From Verrucomicrobiota bacterium (GTDB taxonomy: Bacteria > Verrucomicrobiota > Verrucomicrobiia > Opitutales > Opitutaceae), in contig JAUWBD010000021.1 of assembly GCA_030605125.1 (NCBI GenBank), positions 1-40,387 of the forward strand: a DNA stretch of 40,387 bases, given 5' to 3'. Below the pieces are notes generated by a model. It was not told where the DNA came from, searched no databases, and saw only the letters and a list, made by a program, of their open reading frames with translations. Of the stretch, positions 33,653 through 40,387 are shown one piece after another (the first letter of the stretch is position 1; each line of letters starts with the position of its first letter). The translations under genes were made by a program, and so were the position numbers.

Positions 33653-36523
33653 ATGAAACTACCCCCGCTGCCCTCCTTCGCGACGATCGCGCTTGGCGTC
33701 TCCGCCACTTTTGTCGCCGGCCATACGGCCCTCGCCCAGTCCACCGGTTTTAATCAGACCGGCGCCGGTCCCTTCGACTACAACACCGCCTCCAACTGGA
33801 TCGGCGGAGCGATCAACGGCGTATGGGGCCCCGACCTCACGCTGGCGGAGAACCAAGCTGTGACGTTCTCGACGAGCCAAACTTTGGCTGCGACCAACGG
33901 CATCGCGCTCAACTTTAGCCACGCGGGCGCCTTTAGCACGACCCTTCGCTCCGATGGCAACGGCGCCCAGACGATCACTTTGGGCGGCGATGTTCTGGTC
34001 AATACCGCCAGCACCAGCCCTAGCCCGATCGTTTTCCTCGGGTCCTTCACGGCGAACCAGAATCTCTCGATCAATCTCGGCGGCGCCTCGCGCACCTTCA
34101 ACGTCACCTCCAGCGGCGCGCGCAACATCTCCGTGCGTGGCAACTTGGTTGGCACGCACGCGTCTGACGGCGTCGTGAAGATCGGTGCCGGCACGCTCAC
34201 CTACGAGGCCATCATGGGCTACACCGGCGAGACCAAGGTCAACGGCGGCACGCTCGCCCTCGCCGGCTCCGGCGCGGTCCCGTCCTCCGCGGTTTCCGTG
34301 GCCAACGGCGCCACGCTCAACATCAACAACTCCGGCAACGGCAACACCACCCGTGTCCGCGCCCAAAGCGTCGCGATCAACTCCGGCACCCTGAGCATCG
34401 GCAGCCACACCGGCAGCCTCGCCGCCTACGACGACCAGATCTCGGGTGCGATCTCGGTCGCGGGTGGAGGCACGATCACGATCAACACGCCTTCGAATAA
34501 GCACAACCAGCTCACGGCCGGTTCCTTTGTCCAGGCTCCCGGCGGCGCCACGCTCTTCCGCGGGCTGAATCTTGGCGTCAACACGGCCGCGTCGAAGACC
34601 GCGAACAGCTCGAACATCGTCTTCACCTCCGCCCCGGCTCTCTTTGGCAACGGCGCCGCCGGCACCTCCTCCGTCGGCATCATCGCCGGCGCCTACGGCG
34701 ACACGATCGCGGGCGGCAGCGGCACCGGCTTGGTGACCTACGACGCCACCCGCGGCGTGCGGCTTCTCGCCGGGTCCGAATACTCCACCACGCTCGCGCA
34801 CAACGAAGGCAACGTGAGCCTCGTCGGCGTCGCCGGTGGCGTTTCCGGCGCACCCCGCGCCGTCACCCTCGACGGCGCCGCCACCATCCAGTCGCTCTCG
34901 CTCAACACCAGCGGCGCCGCCGGCAACTCCGGCCTCGTCGTCTCGGGGACCGATGCCCTCACGATCAGCAGCGGCACGATTTTTGCCAACCAAGCCGTCA
35001 CCGGCACCGTGACCGCGAGCGACGCGATCGTCGTCTCCAAGAATATCCACTTTGGCGGAGTCGAAGGAAAGGTTCTCGTCGGCAACACCACCGGCGTCTC
35101 CAACAACATCACCGCCGCGCCCCTCAACCTCTCCGGCGTGATCTCCGGCTCGGCCGGTCTCACCAAGGCAGGCGGCGGCAACCTCCACCTCACCGGCACC
35201 GCCTCCAACACCTACACCGGCATCACCACGTTCAACGCCGGCAACGTCCTTCTCGCGAAGACCGGCGGCGCGCAGGCGATCACCGGCGATCTGGTCCTCA
35301 ACGGCGGCACCCTCGTGCAGAACGCCAACCAAATCGCCGACGGCGCGAACGTCACGGTCAACGGCGCCACCTGGCGCCTCGCACCCTCCGGCAGCGGCGG
35401 CACCGCCTCCAGCGAGACCGTCGCTTCGATCACGATCAACAGCGGCACCGTGCAGCAGTCCTCGAGCTCCGTCACCAGCGGTCAGCTCACTGTCACCCAG
35501 GCCCTCACGCTCAACGGCGGCACCTACTCCCAGGTCGGTGGCTACAAGGCCGCCGTCGGCTCGCTCGCGCTCAACGGCGGCACCAGCACTGTGAGCGCCG
35601 CCAACGGCACGACGACCACCGTGCTCACCGTGAACGGCGACCTCGCGATCACCAACGTCGCCTCGTTGATCGCGCAAAACGGCGCCGGCTACACGCCGAT
35701 CACCCTCAACGCCGGATCGGGCTCCGCCGCGGGCGCGCAGCTCGTGTTGCTCGGCGACCTGTCCTTCGTCGGCAACGCCACCAACGCCCACACCACCACC
35801 ATCGCGACGACGGTGAATGCCAACCTCGGCACCATCCAGCTCGGCGGCGCGCGCGAGTTCGACATCGGCGACGGCGCGGCGGCGAACGACCTCACGATCA
35901 ATGCCGTGCTCGCGGATCGCAGCTTCGGCGCGACCACCGTCGGCGGCCTCTTGAAAACCGGCACGGGCACGCTCGCCCTCGGCGGCGCCAACACCTACAC
36001 CGGCGCCACCACGATCAATGCCGGCACGCTCGCGCTTGTCGGTTCCGGCGCCTCGCTCCACTCGGCCTCCGCGCTCTCCGTCGCGCCCGGCGCTCGCCTC
36101 GACGCCTCCGCGCTCGCCGCCTGGTCGCTCAGCGCCGACTCCGGCACCATGATCGGCGTCGGCGCCTCGGTCGCCGGTCTCGTCAAGGCCGCGAGCCTCA
36201 ACTTCAACGGAGCCTCGCTCACCTTCGACTTCGGCTCCGTGTCCACGCTGGCCGAGAGCTACCAGATCTTCGACTTCGTCGGACTCGCCGGCTCGGGTGT
36301 CGGCGGCGTGGCCGCCACCGGCACGACCTTCTCCGGCACCTTTGCCCACGAGGGCGCCGGCGTGTGGTCGCTGGTCTCGGGGGAATACAGCCTCACCTTC
36401 ACCGAATCCACCGGCTTGCTGACCACGGCCTCGGTGATCCCCGAGCCGTCTGCGGTGGCTTTCCTGGCCGGCCTCGCCGGTCTCGGGCACGTCGTGTTTC
36501 GCCGTCGTCGTCGCGCGTCCTGA
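33653..36523 (+). CDS. PEP-CTERM protein built of autotransporter-associated strand repeats
   Basis: 956 aa from the ATG at 33653 (MKLPPLPSFATIALGVSATF..., a signal peptide ending near ALAQ). The body is Gly/Thr/Asn-rich beta-helix sequence. At least three clear autotransporter-associated strand repeats are seen: GAGTLTYEAIMGYTGETKVNGG (from about 180), GGGNLHLTGTASNTYTGITTF (from about 505) and GTGTLALGGANTYTGATTINAGT (from about 768). The last 29 residues are a PEP-CTERM signal: VIPEPSAVAFLAG, a hydrophobic helix, then RRRRRAS. PEP-CTERM proteins are processed by exosortase and tied to exopolysaccharide or surface display. There is no autotransporter beta-barrel. No exosortase gene lies in the window. 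A dyad box is 60 nt upstream. Confidence 0.9.
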   Translation: MKLPPLPSFATIALGVSATFVAGHTALAQSTGFNQTGAGPFDYNTASNWIGGAINGVWGPDLTLAENQAVTFSTSQTLAATNGIALNFSHAGAFSTTLRSDGNGAQTITLGGDVLVNTASTSPSPIVFLGSFTANQNLSINLGGASRTFNVTSSGARNISVRGNLVGTHASDGVVKIGAGTLTYEAIMGYTGETKVNGGTLALAGSGAVPSSAVSVANGATLNINNSGNGNTTRVRAQSVAINSGTLSIGSHTGSLAAYDDQISGAISVAGGGTITINTPSNKHNQLTAGSFVQAPGGATLFRGLNLGVNTAASKTANSSNIVFTSAPALFGNGAAGTSSVGIIAGAYGDTIAGGSGTGLVTYDATRGVRLLAGSEYSTTLAHNEGNVSLVGVAGGVSGAPRAVTLDGAATIQSLSLNTSGAAGNSGLVVSGTDALTISSGTIFANQAVTGTVTASDAIVVSKNIHFGGVEGKVLVGNTTGVSNNITAAPLNLSGVISGSAGLTKAGGGNLHLTGTASNTYTGITTFNAGNVLLAKTGGAQAITGDLVLNGGTLVQNANQIADGANVTVNGATWRLAPSGSGGTASSETVASITINSGTVQQSSSSVTSGQLTVTQALTLNGGTYSQVGGYKAAVGSLALNGGTSTVSAANGTTTTVLTVNGDLAITNVASLIAQNGAGYTPITLNAGSGSAAGAQLVLLGDLSFVGNATNAHTTTIATTVNANLGTIQLGGAREFDIGDGAAANDLTINAVLADRSFGATTVGGLLKTGTGTLALGGANTYTGATTINAGTLALVGSGASLHSASALSVAPGARLDASALAAWSLSADSGTMIGVGASVAGLVKAASLNFNGASLTFDFGSVSTLAESYQIFDFVGLAGSGVGGVAATGTTFSGTFAHEGAGVWSLVSGEYSLTFTESTGLLTTASVIPEPSAVAFLAGLAGLGHVVFRRRRRAS

Positions 36524-36528
36524 GGTGG

Positions 36529-36549
36529 AGCGCGTTGTCCCAACGCGCT
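36529..36549. repeat. Perfect 9-bp inverted repeat after the PEP-CTERM gene
   Basis: AGCGCGTTG (36529-36537) pairs with CAACGCGCT (36541-36549) across a 3-nt loop, beginning 5 nt after the stop codon. The stem is strong but no T-run follows. It may end or stabilise the PEP-CTERM transcript, or be a dispersed palindrome. Confidence 0.5.
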
Positions 36550-36610
36550 TGCTTTGGCGCGGCCCCGCCCATGTGCCAAAACCCGCGGGTTCCGCTTCCG
36601 CGGGCCTCCT

Positions 36611-36757
36611 TCAAATCGGCAGCAGCCAGCGCAAGACCGGCTCGGCTGCTCCGCCGACGAACAGGCTGATCGGAATGAGCAGGCGGGCGAGCCGCAGCGC
36701 GCGCGTCGGCTCCGGGACCAGCCGCGCGAGAGTGGCGAAGGCGGGATGGGTTTTCAT
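36611..36757 (-). CDS. 48-aa hydrophobic microprotein with a creD-type operator
   Basis: The small ORF reads MKTHPAFATLARLVPEPTRA...LLPI, with a basic N-terminal half and a hydrophobic C-terminal half (LARLLIPISLFVGGAAEPVLRWLLPI, about 23-48) likely to enter the membrane. It would be easily missed by size. Support comes from upstream: four TTCAT/TTCAC boxes at 11-bp spacing (36780-36817) end 22 nt before its ATG, nearly duplicating the block before creD. It lies 139 nt downstream of creD on the same strand but seems to have its own promoter. No family is recognised. Confidence 0.6.
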   Translation of the reverse strand: MKTHPAFATLARLVPEPTRALRLARLLIPISLFVGGAAEPVLRWLLPI

Positions 36758-36779
36758 GGCCGCAGTCTGCCCGCTCCGC

Positions 36780-36817
36780 GTGAAGCCCCGATGAAGCGCG
36801 CATGAACTCCGCATGAA
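36780..36817 (-). promoter_or_regulatory. Cre-tag-like operator upstream of the microprotein ORF
   Basis: Read on the minus strand: TTCAT at 36817-36813, 36806-36802 and 36795-36791, and TTCAC at 36784-36780, each 11 bp apart. It matches the block upstream of creD at 33 of 38 positions, including most spacer bases. The E. coli CreB site is TTCAC-N6-TTCAC with the same period. It is 22 nt from the ATG. Confidence 0.7.
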
Positions 36818-36896
36818 AAACGCGCGCCCCGTCGGTCGGACGAGGCGCGCGGTGCATGGGGGATGCGCGGGGCGGGAACGGGGAGCGGCGGGCGGG

Positions 36897-38246
36897 CTAC
36901 TCGCGCTCGTCGGTAGGCGGCACGGTGTTTTCGCGCGCCTCGCCGGCGGCCGCGGCCCAGTCGATGTTGCGCGTGGCATACATCACCAGGGCGAGCAGGG
37001 CGAAGAGCGCCACGGTGCCGGCGATCAGCGAGTAGTCCTGCATCCGCAGCACGAAGAAGAGAAAGGCATACACGCCCGAGAGCGCCGCGCCGATCGCGAG
37101 CGAGCGCCGGCCGCTGCGCAGGATGCTCACGCAGTAGAGCGTGACCAGCACGGTGGAGGCGGCCGCGGCCACGAGATAAGCCGCGCCGAAGGCGACGAAC
37201 TCGGAGAAGGCGAGCAGCGCGAGGTAGAAGAGCACGAGCGCCGCGCCGACCAGCGCGTAGTGGAGCACGTGCATCCGCAGCGCGGCCAGCACCTCGAAGA
37301 GAAAAAACGCCGTGAAGGTCAGCGCGATGAAGAGCAGCGCGTATTTCGAGGCGCGCTCCACCACGCGGTAGGCGTCCACCACCTCCACCAGCTCCACGCC
37401 GAAGGCCGAGGCGGCGAGCTGCTCGCGCGACGGCGCGCCCCGCTGGTCGGTCCACTGTTGCGCGTAGTCGCGGGAAAAATACGAGGCGTGCCAGAGCGCC
37501 GCGAAGCCCTCCGGGCCGATCTCGCGCCGGGTGGGCAGCAGCGCGCCGCTGAAGCTCGGATCGGCCCAGGAGGAGCGCAGCGCGACCTCCGTCTCCCGCG
37601 CCGTCGGGGAAAAGGCCAGGCGTCCGCTGCCGTTGAGCTGGAGCGTGAGCGCGAATTCGCCCGCGCCCTGCGCCGACTCCTGGCCGGGCAGCGCGGCGTG
37701 GAGCCCCGCTCCGAGCAGGGGCAGACGGGTGCCGGGCTCGCAGGGGAGGTCGTGCCCGCCCCAGCGCAGGGAGATCGCCTCGCGCGCGCCGCGGAGGTCG
37801 TCCACCCCGAGCGCGAGGTAGGCGCGGTCCCACGCGAGTTGATCCGCGCGGAGGCCGAGCGCGGCGGGATCGGGCGGGGCGAAGCGGCCCTTGATCTCGA
37901 GCCGGGCGGAATAGACCACGGTCTCGTAGATGCCCCGGTGGCGGCGCACGGGCTCCAGTTCGCCGCCGATCGACAGCCGTTCCGGGAGGATGACGGCGAG
38001 CCGGTCGGGCTCGTGCGCCGGGTGCGCCGCGACGCGGTAGGGCACGACGAGGAAGGGGCCGACCAAGCGCTGGGCGCGGCCCCAGGAGTCGGTGATTTCG
38101 GAGAGGGCGGCGTCGCGCCGGGTGGCGCGTTCGGTGAGGAGGCCGCCGATGAGCCAGAGCGGGATCTGGAGGATCGCGACGAGGATCAGGATGCCCAGCA
38201 AGCGGAGGGTGAGACGACCGTGGCGGAGAAGTGAAGGAAGGTTCAT
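36897..38246 (-). CDS. creD: CreD family inner membrane protein
   Basis: 449 aa from the ATG at 38244-38246 (MNLPSLLRHGRLTLRLLGILIL); an ATG at 38258 would add MLAP. CreD organisation is clear. An N-terminal membrane helix is followed by RRDAALSEITDSWGRAQRLVGPFLVVPY, a periplasmic beta domain (about 60-300) with YETVVYSARLEIKGRF and FGVELVEVVDAYRVVERASKYALLFIALTF, and then five or six C-terminal helices (about 290-430) with VLHYALVGAALVLFYLALLAFSE. In enterobacteria and Pseudomonas, creD belongs to the CreBC regulon and affects envelope integrity and beta-lactam responses; its biochemical role is not settled. A four-box operator lies 23 nt upstream. No creBC homologues are adjacent. Confidence 0.9.
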   Translation of the reverse strand: MNLPSLLRHGRLTLRLLGILILVAILQIPLWLIGGLLTERATRRDAALSEITDSWGRAQRLVGPFLVVPYRVAAHPAHEPDRLAVILPERLSIGGELEPVRRHRGIYETVVYSARLEIKGRFAPPDPAALGLRADQLAWDRAYLALGVDDLRGAREAISLRWGGHDLPCEPGTRLPLLGAGLHAALPGQESAQGAGEFALTLQLNGSGRLAFSPTARETEVALRSSWADPSFSGALLPTRREIGPEGFAALWHASYFSRDYAQQWTDQRGAPSREQLAASAFGVELVEVVDAYRVVERASKYALLFIALTFTAFFLFEVLAALRMHVLHYALVGAALVLFYLALLAFSEFVAFGAAYLVAAAASTVLVTLYCVSILRSGRRSLAIGAALSGVYAFLFFVLRMQDYSLIAGTVALFALLALVMYATRNIDWAAAAGEARENTVPPTDERE

Positions 38247-38269
38247 GGGCGCGAGCATGGCGGAGCCGG

Positions 38270-38307
38270 ATGAAGCCCGGATGAAGCGGGCATGAACTCT
38301 GGATGAA
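38270..38307 (-). promoter_or_regulatory. Cre-tag-like operator upstream of creD
   Basis: On the minus strand TTCAT occurs four times, at 38307-38303, 38296-38292, 38285-38281 and 38274-38270, exactly 11 bp apart. The E. coli cre tag that drives creD is TTCAC-N6-TTCAC, so the core and period are shared and the copy number is doubled. It ends 23 nt before the chosen creD ATG, leaving little room for a leader. A leaderless or very short 5' UTR is implied if a -10 lies in that gap. Confidence 0.75.
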
Positions 38308-38415
38308 ATCGGTGACGACGCGGGGGGGGCGGGGGAGGCGGCGGGGGCCCCGCTCGGGCGCCGCGGGAGGCGGAGCTTGTCGTGGCGCGGCGGGTCGGCT
38401 AGCAGCTGTCAACAT

Positions 38416-39372
38416 ATGCGAATCCGGCTCGCTTGGGTTTGGTTGGTGTGCGGCCTGGTGTCCGCCGCCCGGCTCGGGGCGGGCGATGCCGCGCCCTTGC
38501 GCCTGGTCGTCAACCCCTGGCCGGCCTCGGCGCTCAACGTGGAGGTCGCTCGTCAGCTCCTGGAGCGCGAGCTCGGGCGTAAGACGTCGGTCGTCGAGGC
38601 GGACGAGCAGGCGCAGTGGGAGTTGTTGGCCAAGGGCGAGGCGGAGGCGGTGCTGGAGCTCTGGCCCTCGGGGCACCGGGCCCACTGGCAGCGCTTCGTG
38701 GTGGAGCGGCGCGCGGTGGTGCCGGGCGGGCCCTTGGGCGTGCGCGGCCAAATCGGCTGGTTCACCACGCGCGCCACGCTGGAGCGGCACCCGGCGGCGG
38801 CGTCCTGGCGCGGCCTCGGCGCGGGCGGAGGCGCGGAGGTTTTCGCGAAGCGTCGCGGCGAGCGCGGACGCCTGCTGACCGGCGACCCGTCGTGGACCCA
38901 GTTTGACGCGGAGATCATCGCCAACCTCGGCCTTCATCTGGAGGTCGTGCCGCTCGGTTCGGAGGCGGCCTTGGTGGCGGAGGTGCGGCGGGCGGCGAAG
39001 GCGGGCGAGCCGGTGCTTTTCTATTTCTACACGCCGCACGCGCTCTTTGGTGAGCTGGATCTCGTGATGGTGGAGCTGCCGCGGCACGATCCCGACCTGT
39101 GGACAAAGGCGGGGCGCGGCGGGGCGGCCTGCGCCTATCCGGCGGAGCCCCTGACGAAGCTCTTTTCGGCGGGGCTGGTGGAGGCCGATCCGGTGGCGAC
39201 GGCCTTTCTCCGCGCGATGCGTTACGAGGCCTCCGCGCAACTGGAGATGTTGATGGCGCTGGAAAAAGGCTCAAAGCCCGCCGAGGCCGCAGCGACCTGG
39301 ATCGCGAACAACGAGGCGGTCTGGCGCCCGTGGGTGGGGGCGGCGCGGGTGGTCGCCGAGGCCGCGCGCTGA
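38416..39372 (+). CDS. OpuAC-type (glycine betaine/choline) periplasmic substrate-binding protein, orphan
   Basis: 318 aa from the ATG at 38416 (MRIRLAWVWLVCGLVSAARLGAG, a signal peptide). The fold signature of OpuAC/ProX binding proteins is visible: LRLVVNPWPASALNVEVARQLLERELG, EAVLELWPSGHRAHWQRFV, GQIGWFTTRATLERHP, LTGDPSWTQFDAEIIANLGL, and EPVLFYFYTPHALFGELDLVMVELP. The Trp and Tyr residues fit an aromatic cage for quaternary amines. No permease or ATPase gene is nearby in the window, so it either works with a distant ABC transporter or is a sensor. It is divergent from creD. Confidence 0.8.
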   Translation: MRIRLAWVWLVCGLVSAARLGAGDAAPLRLVVNPWPASALNVEVARQLLERELGRKTSVVEADEQAQWELLAKGEAEAVLELWPSGHRAHWQRFVVERRAVVPGGPLGVRGQIGWFTTRATLERHPAAASWRGLGAGGGAEVFAKRRGERGRLLTGDPSWTQFDAEIIANLGLHLEVVPLGSEAALVAEVRRAAKAGEPVLFYFYTPHALFGELDLVMVELPRHDPDLWTKAGRGGAACAYPAEPLTKLFSAGLVEADPVATAFLRAMRYEASAQLEMLMALEKGSKPAEAAATWIANNEAVWRPWVGAARVVAEAAR

Positions 39373-39385
39373 GCCGCGGGTGCTA

Positions 39386-40384
39386 GAGCATTTCAAATAA
39401 AACTGTAGCTATTTCTCGGGGGCCAGCTAAGGTGAGGAGATGAAGACGACATCACTCGACCTGAGGCAGCGGATTGTAGAGACCTACGACGAGGGGAAGT
39501 GGACCCAGGAAGAGGTGGCGAAGCGGTTTCGGGTGTCAGTCGGGCTGGTCAAGAAGCTGCTCTCCCAGAGAAAGCGGACCGGTCGGATCGAGGCGAGGCA
39601 CCGCTTTTCTGGAAGAAAGGCGCGGTTGTTGCCCGAGCGGGGCGCGCAGTTGAAGAACTTGGTGGCAACGGAGCCGGATCTGACTTTGGCGGAGATCAAG
39701 GAGCGCCTGAAGCTGGAGTGCTCGATCGGGGCGATCCACTGGGTCTTGGGCCGGCTGGGGCTGACATATAAAAAAAGACGCTCCATGCGGCAGAGCAAAA
39801 CCGTGCCGATGTCGCCCAAGCCCGTCGGCGGTGGAAGCGGGGACAAAGTGGCCTCGACCCGGCGCGCCTGGTCTTCATCGACGAGTCGGCGGCCAAGACG
39901 AACCTGACGCGTCTGCGCGGTCGCTCGCCGAAGGGAGAACGGCTGGTCTGTCATGCGCCCCACGGGCATTGGCGCACCACCACGATGATCTCCTCAGTGC
40001 GGCTCAACGGCGAGACCGCCTGCATGACCATCGAGGGCGCCACCAACACCGAAGTCTTCCACGCCTATGTCCGCGAGATCCTCGTTCCCACGCTCAAGCC
40101 GGGGGATATCGTCGTGCTGGACAACCTCGGGGCCCACAAAAACGCCCGCACCCTCGCTTTGATCGAAAAAGCCGGTGCCGAGGTCCGCTTCCTGCCCGCC
40201 TACTCCCCGGACCTAAACCCCATCGAGCTGATGTGGAGCAAAGTGAAGGCGCTCCTTCGCAAGGCGCAGGCACGCAACCACCCGGACCTCCTCGCGGCGA
40301 TCGCCTCCGCCTTGGCCGCCGTCACCCCGGAAGATGCTCTCGGCTGGTTTGCCTGCTGCGGCTATAGTTTTATTTGAAATGCTC
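39386..40384 (+). mobile_element. Complete IS630-family insertion sequence (999 bp)
   Basis: Terminal inverted repeats of 24 bp (39386-39409 and 40361-40384) match at 23 of 24 positions. A TA dinucleotide flanks each end (39384-39385, 40385-40386), the target duplication of IS630/Tc1-type elements. Inside is one transposase reading region in two overlapping frames. It inserted 13 nt after the OpuAC stop codon and breaks no visible gene. The window stops 3 bp after the element. Confidence 0.92.
39440..40377 (+). CDS. IS630-family DDE transposase, two frames joined by a -1 shift
   Basis: Frame 1 starts at the ATG at 39440, with a good AAGGTGAGGAG ribosome site just before it, and gives the helix-turn-helix part (MKTTSLDLRQRIVETYDEGKWTQEEVAKRF...). 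It would end at 39907. At seven A residues (39770-39776) a shift of -1 enters a frame reading KKTLHAAEQNRADVAQ, then LVFIDESAAKTNLTRL, which is standard IS630 sequence. The catalytic triad is intact: Asp codon at 39880 (FIDES), Asp at 40120 (VVLDNLGAH), Glu at 40225 (NPIELMW), with 34 residues between the last two, the D34E spacing. The stop lies in the right inverted repeat. The A-run suggests programmed frameshifting or transcript slippage rather than decay. Confidence 0.9.
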
Positions 40385-40387
40385 TAG

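Noticed and set aside
33659-36490. A 943-codon antisense frame inside the PEP-CTERM gene
   Set aside because: The same GC-driven shadow effect; the sense frame has a signal peptide, strand repeats and a PEP-CTERM tail.
39440-39907. Reading the first transposase frame as a complete small protein or a pseudogene
   Set aside because: After the A7 run the -1 frame continues with typical IS630 sequence and an intact D-D-E triad, and both element ends are intact, so decay is less likely than a shift.

Overview
The window (40.4 kb, very GC-rich, mostly without clear Shine-Dalgarno motifs) looks like the chromosome of a Verrucomicrobiota bacterium, most likely Opitutaceae-like. Pointers are a PEP-CTERM protein built from autotransporter-associated strand repeats, a CotH/LTD/LamG giant exoprotein, a ThuA + Gfo/Idh sugar module with an AraC regulator, a DUF4914-like P-loop protein, and short internally repetitive inverted repeats between genes. 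The assignment is inferred from gene content; no rRNA is present.

Layout. 1-1.3 kb: a NYN/LabA-type RNase-fold protein (cut by the window edge) and a DUF2243 membrane protein, both minus. 1.4-7.9 kb: a secreted CotH-kinase-like protein of 1360 aa and, 23 nt later, an EF-hand/LamG/GH16-like lipoprotein. 7.9-10.8 kb: composite inverted repeat A, a small secreted protein, a SAM methyltransferase and a tail-anchored M28 peptidase. 11-14.1 kb: a PEPCK/HPr-kinase-like P-loop protein, divergent from a PocR-AraC regulator. 14.1-23.4 kb: a plus-strand run of vWA protein, DUF4139 protein, propeller lipoprotein, histidine kinase, OmpR/PhoB response regulator and Tat-exported Mn-type superoxide dismutase. 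It is preceded by four 5-bp boxes spaced exactly 11 bp, the geometry that PhoB/OmpR-family regulators bind. 23.5-25.3 kb: tRNA-Pro(GGG) and two small envelope proteins. 25.3-27.9 kb: Gfo/Idh oxidoreductase and ThuA, divergent from an AraC regulator. 28-32.4 kb: a membrane-anchored DNA/RNA endonuclease, a TrmH methyltransferase, an RlmD/TrmA-type methyltransferase and a CaCA-like membrane protein. 32.5-36.5 kb: a secreted protein and the PEP-CTERM protein. 36.6-38.3 kb: creD and a 48-aa hydrophobic microprotein. 38.4-40.4 kb: an orphan OpuAC-type binding protein and a complete IS630-family element that ends 3 bp before the window edge.

Two regulatory or structural patterns stand out. First, creD and the 48-aa ORF are each preceded, at 23 and 22 nt from the start codon, by a 38-bp block of four TTCAT/TTCAC boxes at 11-bp spacing. 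The two blocks match at 33 of 38 positions and resemble the E. coli CreB 'cre tag' (TTCAC-N6-TTCAC). Second, three intergenic elements with unrelated 9-10 bp units (CACAGAT, CGCTAAAG, CACGAAA) share one design: three tandem units, a spacer, and three units inverted, with a GACC/AACC cap. One abuts the stop codon of the histidine kinase gene, and another supplies in-frame GTG codons to the rlmD-like gene.
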